The translations under genes and the position numbers were made by a program. A stretch of DNA of 64,000 nt from Acidobacteriota bacterium (GTDB taxonomy: Bacteria > Acidobacteriota > Terriglobia > Acidiferrales > UBA7541): assembly GCA_013289715.1 (NCBI GenBank), contig JABCZJ010000016.1, forward strand, positions 1 through 64,000, written 5' to 3'. The notes below the pieces were generated by a model. The model did no database searches. It had not been told where the DNA came from and worked only from the letters and a program-made list of their open reading frames with translations. Shown here one piece after another: positions 24,571 to 33,897 of the stretch (positions are counted from its first letter, which is position 1; each line of letters opens with the position of its first letter).

Positions 24571-26472
24571 TCAGGACACTTGATGCACTTGGGCCCAAAG
24601 TTCCAGCGAAACGGTGCGAAAGATTACGTCGGATGAAAGGGCGGTCGGGGCTTGGTGTAGGAATTTCTGGCACTCTTGCGAGAGTCTGCGCGGATCTAAA
24701 AATCGTTCCATGCGCAGCTTGGGCGCTTCCCACAGCGCGCGCTGGCCATTGCTGAGTCCCATGCGTACCCATTCCCGGTCCGGCGTGTCGAAGCCGAGTT
24801 TTGTTTTCCGCAGGCGGATTTTCTCCGGAAGTGTTCCGGTCATGGCGTCGCGAAGAATCCATTTGCTCCATCCATCACGCAATTTCAGCGATGGGGCGCA
24901 ATTCACCGCAAATTCAACCAGTTTGTAATCGAGGAAGGGCAGGCGGGACTCGATCGAGTGCGCCATGGACATACGGTCCTCGTGATGCAACAGCGTGGGA
25001 ATACTCGAATACGTTAAATCGGTTTTCTGACGCGCGGCGAGGCTGCTTTGCGCGCCCAATCCCGAAGAAGCCTGCTGAAAAGCGCTGCAGAATTCCGCGG
25101 GACTTACCCGCTCAGTCAGCGAAAATGGACCGCGCAGCAAGCCCGGCAGGTATTTCGTCGCGGACCCCAGCGACACATGAAAGCTGGTCCCGTTGCGCGC
25201 CCACAGCATCATTTCTCTGAATATTGTGGGGTCACCTTTGCGCAAAAGCTCCCAGAAATAAAAGTAGCGATACTTCTGGTAGCCGCAAAGAGTTTCGTCG
25301 CCGCCTTGACCGCCGAGGATTACAGGCACGCCATGGTTCTTGGCGTCCTCCATCACGCACCACTGCGGGAACGAACCCGTGCTCAAAATTGGTTCGTCCT
25401 GATGATAAATGAGCGATCGAATCGCTTTCCAGAAAGCGGGGCCTTGCGGATAGCTTTCGTGCCCAATGCCTGCGACGGAGGCAATGACTGCGGCAACATA
25501 CTCGCGCTCGTTGATCGCTTTTTCTTCAAATGATGCGGAGAAGGTCTCGAATCGAGTTTCCGGGGCGACGCGCTTGGCTTGGCAGAACACAGCCGACGAA
25601 TCCAGGCCTCCGCTCAGCGAAACACCCACTGGCACATCACTGCGCAGACGTAGCCGCACTGCGCTCTCAAAACGAGAGCGAAATTCTTCAACGGCATCCT
25701 CAACGCTGAGTTCCGGCAGCGGCTCAACGCGAAGTTCCCAATAGCGTTCGACGCTTGGGGTCAGCGGCCGCGAAAGATCCAACTTCAACCAATGACCCCC
25801 GGGCAACTGACGGATGCCTTGGAAGAATGTTTCCGCGGAAAAATCCAGCAGACCCCATTCCAGGTAATGATGCACGTTCTGCTGATTCGCGATGCGCGGC
25901 ATGGCGGACGCCGCGAGAATTTGTTTTATCTCCGAAGCGAAATAGAAGGCGTTGCCATGGACCGCATAGTAGAAAGGCTTGACGCCGAAGCGGTCTCGAG
26001 CGCAAAACAGTCTCTGTTTCGCGCGATCCCAGAGCGCGAAGCTCCACATTCCGTTGAAACGATTCAGGCACTCGTCGCCCCATTCCTGGTAGGAACGCAG
26101 GATCACTTCCGTGTCGGTTCCCGTTCGAAAGCGATGGCCGCACCGTTCGAGCTCCGCGCGGATTTCCTTGTAGTTGTAAATTTCCCCGTTGAAAGTGATT
26201 GAATAGGAGCCGTCCGCGATTTCCATCGGCTGATTTCCAGCCGCGGAAATATCAAGAATTGCGAGGCGCCGGTTTCCCAGACCAACCACCGGACGCGATT
26301 TCGCCGGGAAACGATCTTCGTTGTGAACGATTTCGACTGGTTCATCCGCGCCGGGCTGCGCGTACGCAAATCCAAAACCGCTCGGCCCACGATAGCTGAT
26401 CAAATGGGTCATCCCGATCAGCGCTTGCGGATCAAATCCATCACGCGCGATGATGCCGGCTATCCCGCACAT
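24571..26472 (-). CDS. asnB: glutamine-hydrolysing asparagine synthase-like amidotransferase
   Basis: This 633-residue protein has an N-terminal Ntn glutaminase domain (MCGIAG with catalytic Cys2, ISYRGPSGFG, GNRRLAILD, FNGEIYNY) and a C-terminal synthetase domain with the ATP pyrophosphatase loop VSLSGGLDSSAV. It also has the LLHHEDRMSMAHSIESRLPFLD block typical of AsnB. In polysaccharide clusters, AsnB-like proteins are often linked to amidation of uronic acid carboxyls. That fits the WbpB/D/E/I-like uronic acid genes here but is inference. Its start overlaps the stop of the upstream glycosyltransferase by 13 bases, so the genes are co-transcribed. Simple asparagine synthesis remains possible. 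Confidence 0.9.
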   Translation of the reverse strand: MCGIAGIIARDGFDPQALIGMTHLISYRGPSGFGFAYAQPGADEPVEIVHNEDRFPAKSRPVVGLGNRRLAILDISAAGNQPMEIADGSYSITFNGEIYNYKEIRAELERCGHRFRTGTDTEVILRSYQEWGDECLNRFNGMWSFALWDRAKQRLFCARDRFGVKPFYYAVHGNAFYFASEIKQILAASAMPRIANQQNVHHYLEWGLLDFSAETFFQGIRQLPGGHWLKLDLSRPLTPSVERYWELRVEPLPELSVEDAVEEFRSRFESAVRLRLRSDVPVGVSLSGGLDSSAVFCQAKRVAPETRFETFSASFEEKAINEREYVAAVIASVAGIGHESYPQGPAFWKAIRSLIYHQDEPILSTGSFPQWCVMEDAKNHGVPVILGGQGGDETLCGYQKYRYFYFWELLRKGDPTIFREMMLWARNGTSFHVSLGSATKYLPGLLRGPFSLTERVSPAEFCSAFQQASSGLGAQSSLAARQKTDLTYSSIPTLLHHEDRMSMAHSIESRLPFLDYKLVEFAVNCAPSLKLRDGWSKWILRDAMTGTLPEKIRLRKTKLGFDTPDREWVRMGLSNGQRALWEAPKLRMERFLDPRRLSQECQKFLHQAPTALSSDVIFRTVSLELWAQVHQVS

Positions 26473-27602
26473 ATCGGTTTACCTAGTACAGAATAGAGGT
26501 CCACAAGTTTTTGAGCTTCCGTGTGCCAGGAATATTTTTTCAGCAGGAGCGCGCGGCCGCGACGGCCCATTTCTTCCGCTTCCTCGGGATGAGTCAAAAC
26601 GTATTCGATCGCCTGCGCAAGCACGCGTGTGTCCAGCGGATCCACTAGCAGGCCGCAACCCGATGGTTCGACGATGCCACGCCAGAGCGGGAAGTCGGAG
26701 ACAATCACCGGAATTCCCGCGCCCATGTACTCAAAAAATTTCTGAGGCAGCGAATCCAAGTAGCTCGGTATCGGATGCAGAATCATCAGGCCCGCGCGCG
26801 CGCTTTGCAAGATGCGGAAAGTGCCGGGCAGATCGAGCCTGCCGTGAAAATTCACGCGCCGCCAGCCCGGCTCGCCGTGAAGAGCTTCCAATTGCACGTT
26901 TCTGGGCACGGTTTGCCCGGCCAGCTCGAGCGTGGCGGGCAGCGAGGCGGGAAGCAGACCCATCGCCTGCACCATTTCTCGAATGCCGCGCTCGCCGGTT
27001 AGGCCGCCGACGTATGCGACGGCCTGTTTCCGCGCATCCCATGAGCCGAAACCATCTTGAGGAATCAGTTCTTCGGCATAAGGGAAGTTGTGCACAATCA
27101 CCGTGCGCCCGTTGATTTCCCTGAAGCGGTCAGCGATGAAAGGCGTAACCGCCACCAACCCGGAAAAACGCCGGCACGCGGCACGTTCGAGCTGTTCCAT
27201 CATCCAGGCGACTCCCTGCCGGGTCCAGCGCGGGAGGTATTCCTTGCTGAGGATATCCCTTGGGCAGTCCTCGTGCAGATCGTAGATTACGCTTTTGCCG
27301 CGCGCGCGGAGAAGCAGGCCGACGGGAATAAGCTCGGGGTCGTGAAAATGATAAATGTCGGCATTCTGTCTGAGGGCTTCACGATAGGTTCGCCACACGG
27401 CTCGGGTCATTCGCGCAAGCCTGGAGCGGTCCCGTGGAATCGATTTTATGTTTACCTGATCCACCACAACATCTTTGGAGTGCGGCCCGATACTGGTGAC
27501 GTGGAAGCCCGCACGCGCGAGCGAGCGGCATTCCTTATGAAAAATCCGGCCGTCCATCGCGGAATGGACCGTCGTCATATGAACAACCTTAACTGCTGTC
27601 AT
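26460..27602 (-). CDS. family 4 glycosyltransferase
   Basis: This 380-residue GT-B enzyme opens VKVVHMTTVHSAMDGRIFHKE. YHFHDPELIPVG and VIYDLHED mark the N-terminal domain, and YVGGLTGERGIREM, LDSLPQKFFEYMGAGIPVIVSDFPLWRGIV mark the GT4 donor-binding domain with the E-x7-G-like segment. It probably adds one sugar of the repeat unit. ATG 27602 has AGGCGG upstream and starts at the fold; 27647 in the same frame is less likely. The 3' end overlaps asnB by 13 bases. Confidence 0.88.
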   Translation of the reverse strand: MTAVKVVHMTTVHSAMDGRIFHKECRSLARAGFHVTSIGPHSKDVVVDQVNIKSIPRDRSRLARMTRAVWRTYREALRQNADIYHFHDPELIPVGLLLRARGKSVIYDLHEDCPRDILSKEYLPRWTRQGVAWMMEQLERAACRRFSGLVAVTPFIADRFREINGRTVIVHNFPYAEELIPQDGFGSWDARKQAVAYVGGLTGERGIREMVQAMGLLPASLPATLELAGQTVPRNVQLEALHGEPGWRRVNFHGRLDLPGTFRILQSARAGLMILHPIPSYLDSLPQKFFEYMGAGIPVIVSDFPLWRGIVEPSGCGLLVDPLDTRVLAQAIEYVLTHPEEAEEMGRRGRALLLKKYSWHTEAQKLVDLYSVLGKPICAG

Positions 27603-27675
27603 CGAGAACCGCCTGAAGGTCTTCTGAGGTTCTAATCCGTTAATCAAAACCGCGGCACACCGAGCGCAAGAGGCT

Positions 27676-28812
27676 TTAGTTTCGAGCTGAAACCAGTAGC
27701 TCGCTCACAATTTTCGCCGCTGCTGTGCCGTCGCCATAAGGAGTTGAGGTGAGCCAATGCTGCGAGTGGCTGGCGGCGACGGCAGCTCGAATGGATTCGA
27801 CGGTGCTGCTGCCGATTCGATTCGCGCCCACGGCCACGGTCTCCGGCCATTCGGTTTTATCGCGCAGGGTGACGCAGGGAACTTCCAGATAAAATGCGTC
27901 CTTCTGCACGCCGCCCGAGTCCGTGAGGATTTTGCAGGCGTGCATTTCGGCAGCGAGCATTTCCAGGTAGCCGAGCGGAGCAACCGTCCGTATATTCCCA
28001 TTCAAGGAAGCGCGCAACGCTGCGACCATTTGTTGCGTGCGTGGATGAGCCGGAAACAGCACGGGCAGATCCAGCCCGCTGGCGGCGTCCAGAATTCGCC
28101 GGAACTGCGCCACTTCATCGGTATTCTCGGCGCGGTGAATCGTCAAAAGATAATACTGTTTGCTTGTGAGATTGAATCGCTCGAGCATTGGCCCCGCGCA
28201 TTGTTCCGCCAGACGCCGGTTCTGCAGCAAGGCGTCGTACATAACATCGCCAACCATCGCGACGCGGCGGGCATGCGGATCGTTTTCCCGGCCCAGTCCT
28301 TCCTTCTTGAGATTTTCAACGGCTCGTTCTGACGGTGCCAGCAGCAGCCGGCTCAAATGATCCGAAACGATGCGGTTCTGTTCCTCCGGCTCCGTATCCC
28401 CGCTGCGGCAGCCTGCTTCCACGTGAGCTACGGGCAGCTTCAGACGCGCGGCGAGCAGCGCGCCCGCGAGCGTCGAGTTCGTATCTCCGTAAATGATGAT
28501 CCAATCAGGCCTTTCGGTAGCTAATATGGGCTCGATGCGTTCGAGCATGCGCGCAATCTGCGTGCCGTGCGTCCCGGATCCAACGGCCAGGTTGTACCGC
28601 GGTTCTGGAATGTCCATTTGAGAGAAAAATAATTCGGCCAACTCGCGGTCGTAGTGCTGGCCCGTATGGATGATGCTGTGCTCGATCGGCAAGGATCCGA
28701 GTTGCCTATTGTGCGCCTCGATAGCGCGGCACACCGGGGCCAACTTCACAAATTGCGGCCGCGCGCCAACGATGCTCGTCCAGCGGACTCCAGCGGCGTG
28801 TTCAGCACACAT
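27676..28812 (-). CDS. non-hydrolysing UDP-GlcNAc(3NAcA) 2-epimerase, WbpI/WecB family
   Basis: This 378-residue protein has the family signatures: TSIVGARPQFVKLAP at the N-terminus, IYGDTNSTLAG, AHVEAGCRSGDT.PEEQNR, LLTIHRAEN, and DSGGVQKDAFYLEVPCVTLRDKTEWPETV. The last segment, with QK and TEW, is closer to WbpI-type enzymes acting on UDP-2,3-diacetamido-glucuronate than to plain WecB (TERPE). With WbpB, D and E homologues upstream in the same operon, it probably converts UDP-GlcNAc3NAcA to UDP-ManNAc3NAcA. ATG 28812 overlaps the previous gene by 11 bases. The longer frame to 28971 would overlap by 170 bases and is rejected. WecB-like ManNAc formation is the alternative. Confidence 0.85.
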   Translation of the reverse strand: MCAEHAAGVRWTSIVGARPQFVKLAPVCRAIEAHNRQLGSLPIEHSIIHTGQHYDRELAELFFSQMDIPEPRYNLAVGSGTHGTQIARMLERIEPILATERPDWIIIYGDTNSTLAGALLAARLKLPVAHVEAGCRSGDTEPEEQNRIVSDHLSRLLLAPSERAVENLKKEGLGRENDPHARRVAMVGDVMYDALLQNRRLAEQCAGPMLERFNLTSKQYYLLTIHRAENTDEVAQFRRILDAASGLDLPVLFPAHPRTQQMVAALRASLNGNIRTVAPLGYLEMLAAEMHACKILTDSGGVQKDAFYLEVPCVTLRDKTEWPETVAVGANRIGSSTVESIRAAVAASHSQHWLTSTPYGDGTAAAKIVSELLVSARN

Positions 28813-30238
28813 CGAAGCGCCTGTCGGAATCCGCTTCCCAATTGTAGTTGTCGGTTCCGGCGAGTTCGTCCAGCAGCGTCTGGTAAGCCTGTAGAAAACC
28901 TCGATGGACAATTCTGGTGTTGTGCCACAACAAAGTAAAAACTCCCCCAACCGCGCGGCAGTGCTCCACAAGCTCCCGCAGCTTCACGAGAGTTCCGGCC
29001 GGCCCCAACTTTTGATGCGAATAAAACGTCTCATCCATGGCCAGAAGTGGAATCTCCAAAAGGTTGGCTTCGCGATGCTCTGCCAAAATCCACGGCCGAA
29101 AAGGGTAACAAGTGCCGGCGCGAAATCCGATGCGGTCGGCAAAACCCACCGAGGAATCGTACGCGAGGCCCAGAGCTTCCCACTCGATCCACAGCTGAGG
29201 GTTCCAGCGCAAAAAATCCTGACGGCCGCCAAGCTGGCGCTTGCCAAACAATTCCTGGAGCGCCGAAACTTCAGCCGCTAACGTTTCCCGCGATTGATAG
29301 GAATCGTATCCGGGATGGATTCCAAGTTCGACGCCCTGAGCGCGAAAATCTTCGATCATCGTTCTGACAGCGCGGTGCCGGAGATCGTACCCAGTATCAT
29401 TCCGCCCCCGCGCGCTGGCCTTCCAATACACCGCCGGTTTTATTCCACGCTCGATCGAAAGCGCGACGATCAGGCGCATCAGGCGCTGATAGCTTGTCTC
29501 GATATTCACGACAGGCGCCAGCAGATCGCGCAGAGCCCACGCCGGGTGACCTCTGCGTACAGCGTGGCCGATTGTGCCGCGCAAGGTGAACGGCAAGCCG
29601 ATCTCGTCCACATCGTGGCTGAGCTTGACGCGCAGTCGTCGTTCCTGAGGCGTCCATCGCGGCAGCAAATGTGAAAGCGCCTGCTCAAAGCCCAGGCCCA
29701 ATTCATCGATGACCGGACGGTCGAGAAATCGGTCGTGCCAAGCAACGCCGGAAAGGGCCGAAAAACGGCCGTATTCGTCCTTGGGCGACGGCAGAGTTTC
29801 CTCGAAACGTCCTAGCGTGAGCATCGTAGAAGCCAGCAGGTCCACCGGGCACTCGACGCAATTGTTGTCTACAATCGAAAAAAGGCCGCCTATTTCCTCT
29901 TTGTCGATCGAAGAAAATGGAACGCGGAAGTCGGGTACCAGCGCAGAAATCTTTACAGGACGGCGCATCCATGAGGCTCGAGATGTTCGAAATACCCCGG
30001 CGCGAATCTGCTGCCAGAATTCCGGCGTCGCCTGAGAAAAACGAATCCGTTTATCAGTGCCCGGCTCGACGAACACATTGACGAATCCCGCGGCGCCAAA
30101 TTCCATCCGCCAGCAGCGATAGAAATCGGCGGACACGCCTGCGCGCCGCGCCAGCTCCTTCAGCGCGTAAGCCGCCGCGGCGCGAGGGAACTCCGGGATT
30201 TCTTGTGCGCGAACTGTAGCTGAGGATGCGCTTGTCAT
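28802..30238 (-). CDS. polysaccharide deacetylase-like protein (copy 1)
   Basis: This 478-residue protein has an all-beta/alpha N-terminal region of unknown role (about 1-190), then a NodB-like barrel. It contains KLSHDVDEIG (metal and catalytic Asp), ELGIHPGYDSY (metal His), GGRQDFLRWN (Arg), AYDSSVGFADRIGFRAGT.YPF, LLEIPLLAMD, and a final His in FTLLWHNTRI. These are the five catalytic motifs of CE4 deacetylases in modified form. A second copy of the same architecture lies at 49271-50884. It probably removes acetyl groups from the polysaccharide or a lipid-linked precursor. No signal peptide is visible, so it may be cytoplasmic. Its 3' end overlaps the epimerase start. Confidence 0.78.
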   Translation of the reverse strand: MTSASSATVRAQEIPEFPRAAAAYALKELARRAGVSADFYRCWRMEFGAAGFVNVFVEPGTDKRIRFSQATPEFWQQIRAGVFRTSRASWMRRPVKISALVPDFRVPFSSIDKEEIGGLFSIVDNNCVECPVDLLASTMLTLGRFEETLPSPKDEYGRFSALSGVAWHDRFLDRPVIDELGLGFEQALSHLLPRWTPQERRLRVKLSHDVDEIGLPFTLRGTIGHAVRRGHPAWALRDLLAPVVNIETSYQRLMRLIVALSIERGIKPAVYWKASARGRNDTGYDLRHRAVRTMIEDFRAQGVELGIHPGYDSYQSRETLAAEVSALQELFGKRQLGGRQDFLRWNPQLWIEWEALGLAYDSSVGFADRIGFRAGTCYPFRPWILAEHREANLLEIPLLAMDETFYSHQKLGPAGTLVKLRELVEHCRAVGGVFTLLWHNTRIVHRGFLQAYQTLLDELAGTDNYNWEADSDRRFDVC

Positions 30239-30250
30239 TGAATGGCGGCG

Positions 30251-31492
30251 TTATTGAACGGGAGTTTGCATCGCGCCAGACTTCGCTTTACGGATGGTAG
30301 CGTCAAAGCGCGGCGCGTAGTTGTGATTGAACGCGTAGTAACCCTGATCGCCCGAGCCGTAAATCCAGTTGTAACGGTAAGTGCGCAGCAGCAGCTGCAG
30401 GTATGGTTCGAGATCTTCCACCGTCGCAGCGTCAGAATCTGGACAAATGCTTTTTCTGCCGTCTTGATCTTGCCAGAGCGTCATTGTTCCGCCGAGCTCG
30501 AGGATCCCGTTATATTTTTGCAGGTACGGCGCAAAGCCGGCAGCCCGCTCTTTGATCTGCTGCTGAAAATGCCTCAGCGTGGGCTCGCAATAACCCAGCC
30601 CGGCTTCACCGCCTGACAGCACCTTCAACCGGAAATGCTTTTTCTGAATTTCTTCCAGCAGGCCCATCGCTACATAAGCAGGCGACATTAGATAAGGCTG
30701 CGCGCCCGCCCGCCCCTCCTGCGGAATTCCGAGGCCGGTGAACAGAAACCACAACGTCGCGTCCGGGTACTGCGCAGCGGCAGCATCGGCCATGCGCGCA
30801 CCGAGTTCTCGCAACAGCTGCTCCGTTTGCTCCGTGGTCTTGCCTAACTGCCGGGCCAGCTCTGCCGGATTGTATTCCTTGTAGTTGTTGTAAAACTCCA
30901 CGTCGCAGACGATCCCAGGGACATGCGAATCACGCGCGGCGGCCAAGGAATTGGCCCATACCTGGAGAAATGCGCTACGCGCTCCCGTTTTGTCTTCAAG
31001 ATCGGCCCCTTGGATCTGATGGAAGTAAGGGCCCGTGGTGTAAGGATTTTTCTGTGCGTCGTCCACCGCGACAATGCGATTCAGATACACCCAGGGCCAG
31101 ATATCCTTCTTGGTGATTTTCTTCCAGCCGGCGATGTGTGCGTCTATATCGACGACGGCGGGAGCCGGCTTCGTGTCGTAGTTCCATGAGAAGGCGACCG
31201 CGAGCGCGTCGTAGGGCGATTGATCGAATTGGACGAGCATTTCCGGCTTCAATTTTTCGGCTAGGGCTGTGTTCACCAACATCAGATAGTGATCGCCCAT
31301 GGAATTGTTAGCGGTGCGCTTGTCTTCGCGCATCAATTCCGGCTGCGCGTTTGTTACCGCCGCGAAGCCACCGGCGAGCGATGACAGCCAGCCCGCTATA
31401 AACAACGCCGCCACGAATGAGGCGATCGCACGCCAGCCAATCATTTTCAGCGAATTGGCCCACTTCATGACGATGCAGTCTGCACTGGTCAC
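30251..31492 (-). CDS. secreted or anchored protein of unknown function
   Basis: This 413-residue protein has one N-terminal hydrophobic segment (AIASFVAALFIAGWLSSLAGG), a signal peptide or anchor. The rest is soluble and Trp/Tyr-rich with alternating strand/helix pattern (AVAFSWNYD, WPWVYLNRI, GIVCDVEFYNNYKEY, TLWFLFTGLGIP, ILELGGTMTLWQD). This looks like a TIM barrel of the glycoside-hydrolase kind, with acidic residues at strand ends (D-V-E), but I cannot name a family. The GTG start at 31492 overlaps the upstream stop as GTGA; ATG 31468 is an alternative. In the operon it could trim or process the polysaccharide in the periplasm. Confidence 0.7.
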   Translation of the reverse strand: MTSADCIVMKWANSLKMIGWRAIASFVAALFIAGWLSSLAGGFAAVTNAQPELMREDKRTANNSMGDHYLMLVNTALAEKLKPEMLVQFDQSPYDALAVAFSWNYDTKPAPAVVDIDAHIAGWKKITKKDIWPWVYLNRIVAVDDAQKNPYTTGPYFHQIQGADLEDKTGARSAFLQVWANSLAAARDSHVPGIVCDVEFYNNYKEYNPAELARQLGKTTEQTEQLLRELGARMADAAAAQYPDATLWFLFTGLGIPQEGRAGAQPYLMSPAYVAMGLLEEIQKKHFRLKVLSGGEAGLGYCEPTLRHFQQQIKERAAGFAPYLQKYNGILELGGTMTLWQDQDGRKSICPDSDAATVEDLEPYLQLLLRTYRYNWIYGSGDQGYYAFNHNYAPRFDATIRKAKSGAMQTPVQ

Positions 31493-32514
31493 TGCGCGCC
31501 CAGAATTTCTTCCAAACGCATGCGAATCTTGCCCCGGAGTTGCCTTGGCAGATAGCCGCCTTCCGCAATGGCCGCAACGCCACCGCTATTTAGCGGGAGA
31601 AGTTTTTGTTGATCGAGCGCGTAAAGCCGAGCGATCTCGTCGCGCGCATCCGCCGCGGAGCGTGTCTGTGTGCAACCGGGAAATGCGTAAGTCCACAAGA
31701 CGTGGCGTCCGTGGCCGAGCGCCTCCAGCACCATCCAGGAAAGTCCGTCGTGGCGCACCGGCCGCCAGACTACCGTCGCGCGCTCGAAGAACTCCCGTAG
31801 ATCGAGGATGCGTCCGTGCACTCGCAGATTAGCAGGCGGATCTTCGATCGTGCCTTCCAACAGCCCCACAAGCTCAAATGGAATATACGGAAGTTCTCTG
31901 GCCACTTCGAGAATTCGATCCAGACCATACAGGGCGCCTCGAGTGACAGCCGGCATGTACACGAGAACGGAAAATCGGGAAGGAAGAGTGGAAGGACGCT
32001 CCGGAACGGAAGGCGACGGCAGCGGCACCAGGCGGCAGGTGACGCCGAGAGTCGCGGCTTCACGAACCAACCACTCAGAGACGGCCCAATGTTCCACGTT
32101 TTCCAGAATCCAGGGATCCGCGGCTGAGGGAAAACCCTTTAGTTGTTCGTCCAGCACGTCACTCCCGGTCCAGTGCATCACGATTTTTCTCTTGCGCATC
32201 AGCTTGGCGGCCAGCAGAAATTTTCCGGCAGTGACGCGGCCGCCGATCTGATATGCGACGTCGCAGGCACGAAGTTCACGTGCGATCTGGCTCAAGTTTC
32301 GAATTCCTGCGTCGGGGTAGTAGCGAAACCTCCACCCATCGCCATCCATGAGCTGAGCAAACACCGTTCCCGCGTGAACGTCGCCGTGCACCAACACGCG
32401 TCGCTGCGGCGGCTCCGCGGATTCGCGCTCCATCGGTTTCGTATGCTGACGCGCGGCCAACGGGCGCCAGTCTCCACGCACCGGTTGTGAATCGATGTTT
32501 TCCTGGCGGATCAT
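31489..32514 (-). CDS. GT-B-type glycosyltransferase (paralogue pair, copy 1)
   Basis: This 341-residue protein shares a long set of motifs with the gene at 33898-34917: GGRVT.GKFL.AA, W.GSDVL, SVL.YMP.V..G.LYGLD, LVG..EG, ERA.VVWRPVRHDG, MVLEAL..GRHVL. The C-terminal VWRPVRHDGLSWMVLEALGHG segment parallels the donor-binding loop of GT4 enzymes. I infer a cytoplasmic sugar transferase; no named family is recognised. The two copies bracket the CMAH-like gene, so the trio probably spread as a unit. It begins at ATG 32514; the first 30 residues are not conserved with the paralogue. Confidence 0.75.
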   Translation of the reverse strand: MIRQENIDSQPVRGDWRPLAARQHTKPMERESAEPPQRRVLVHGDVHAGTVFAQLMDGDGWRFRYYPDAGIRNLSQIARELRACDVAYQIGGRVTAGKFLLAAKLMRKRKIVMHWTGSDVLDEQLKGFPSAADPWILENVEHWAVSEWLVREAATLGVTCRLVPLPSPSVPERPSTLPSRFSVLVYMPAVTRGALYGLDRILEVARELPYIPFELVGLLEGTIEDPPANLRVHGRILDLREFFERATVVWRPVRHDGLSWMVLEALGHGRHVLWTYAFPGCTQTRSAADARDEIARLYALDQQKLLPLNSGGVAAIAEGGYLPRQLRGKIRMRLEEILGAQ

Positions 32515-32558
32515 TTCCGGGGTTTAAATGGGCGGCGGGTTCAGGAAAAGCGAAGGAT

Positions 32559-33830
32559 TCAAACCGCGAGCGCCACCTTGGCTTTCTCGATGATTTTGTT
32601 GCCAAGAAATCGAAAGTTCACAGGATTGCCGATGCTGTTATGGCGCAGCACTTTAAAGATGCGGAAGAAACGGTCTGGCTTTCCGTCCGTTGGCGCTTGA
32701 AATCTTCCGTTCACCGTCAGCGTCTCGCCGCCCCAATCCGTGATCATGCAGTTCAGCAGCGATCCGGAAGAGGCAATAATGTCCGGCTGTTTTCCGGAAA
32801 CCTGCGACCAACCGTGGCGAAAGGAGAGCTCAACGTCGAAGCCTAGATCGGAGAGTCGCACCACCGCAGGGGTGAACGTATTTAGAATGGCGCGATTGTT
32901 GTTAGCGGCGCACTTGGTGAACATGGCAGTGGCCGCCGCACGGAGCCTGGTGATGTCCACAGGATCAGTGGTCACCGGCGGCGCGGCCAAAATCCGCTCG
33001 TAGTCGAGGTCGTAACTGCGAATCGCGTCACTGGAATCGTGCGCCGTACCGACTTGCCAGCGATCCTTCGGGTACAGCACGATCGTGGGAATTTGTAATT
33101 CGGTTTCCGTATATTCACACGCGTCGCCGATGCGGTGCATGCTGGAATTCATATAGAAATTCTCAGCGTGACAAAAATACACGAAGCTGGCGAAAGGAAT
33201 GAACTGCGCCGGCGTGAAAAGGCGAATTTGGCGGGCCATTTCCGCGCGTTTGCGCTGCACGTGTTTTTTGTGAGACTCGAGGTCGTCCGGATTGCCAATC
33301 CAATTGGCAAAGGAAAATTGCGATAGCAGCAGGTCAACGGGCCCGTTTGCTTTTCGGATCGTTTCCATGTCGCTGGTGCGGTCGAACACGCAATCATTCA
33401 TGTTCAACAGCGTTTTCCCTTCGGCCTGGATGGACATCCAGGAATCAATCAAGTCCTGCATGCCGGAAAGCATTGTGACACCTTCGGCGATCTCCACCTT
33501 CTGAAGATGGGGCAACTCCTGAATCTTGAAACCCAGCGACTGGCACAGCTTGACCACGCGTTTGTCGCGGGTCTCGTGAAACAGAACCGTGATCCTGCGC
33601 CGGTGTTCTTCTGGGATTTTCTTCAGATTCGGCGGGTTGAAGTGATCGGGATGCTCGTGAGAGAACCAAATATGAGTAATGGTGGAAAACTCGTCGTAAC
33701 TCATGCGCGTTGGCGAGAGCAGCCGCCAAGCATTGTCAAAGATCGTGCCCTCCAGCCACGGATCGCAAAGCAAACGTATGTTTCCGGATTCCAGGATGAA
33801 CGACGCGTGATTCACCCACTCGATCCACAT
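32559..33830 (-). CDS. CMAH-like metallo-beta-lactamase-fold protein without Rieske domain
   Basis: This 423-residue protein opens WIEWVNHASFILE, then LLCDPWLEGTIFDNAWRLL, and the metal motif H58-E-H-P-D-H63. The 'DPWL.G..F..(G/A)W.LL' run followed by a short spacer and SH.H.DH is the pattern I know from the MBL part of CMP-Neu5Ac hydroxylases. Further on it has LLNMNDCVFD, like NLNDC in the MBL-Rieske protein at 5914-7473. No CxH...CxxH Rieske pair is present. It could be a hydroxylase that borrows a separate Rieske partner, or a hydrolase of sugar nucleotides. It sits in the polysaccharide operon between two paralogous glycosyltransferases. ATG 33830 has GGGG upstream. Confidence 0.75.
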   Translation of the reverse strand: MWIEWVNHASFILESGNIRLLCDPWLEGTIFDNAWRLLSPTRMSYDEFSTITHIWFSHEHPDHFNPPNLKKIPEEHRRRITVLFHETRDKRVVKLCQSLGFKIQELPHLQKVEIAEGVTMLSGMQDLIDSWMSIQAEGKTLLNMNDCVFDRTSDMETIRKANGPVDLLLSQFSFANWIGNPDDLESHKKHVQRKRAEMARQIRLFTPAQFIPFASFVYFCHAENFYMNSSMHRIGDACEYTETELQIPTIVLYPKDRWQVGTAHDSSDAIRSYDLDYERILAAPPVTTDPVDITRLRAAATAMFTKCAANNNRAILNTFTPAVVRLSDLGFDVELSFRHGWSQVSGKQPDIIASSGSLLNCMITDWGGETLTVNGRFQAPTDGKPDRFFRIFKVLRHNSIGNPVNFRFLGNKIIEKAKVALAV

Positions 33831-33897
33831 AGAGCATCCCCTCCGTCAGAGATCGCCCACAGAACGATCGCGCGTGGCGACCTCGGCTGCGCGCGCC

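Noticed and set aside
24551..24871. N-terminal extension of the WbuB-like glycosyltransferase
   Set aside because: It runs through the end of the asparagine synthase gene and the fold starts exactly at ATG 24550.
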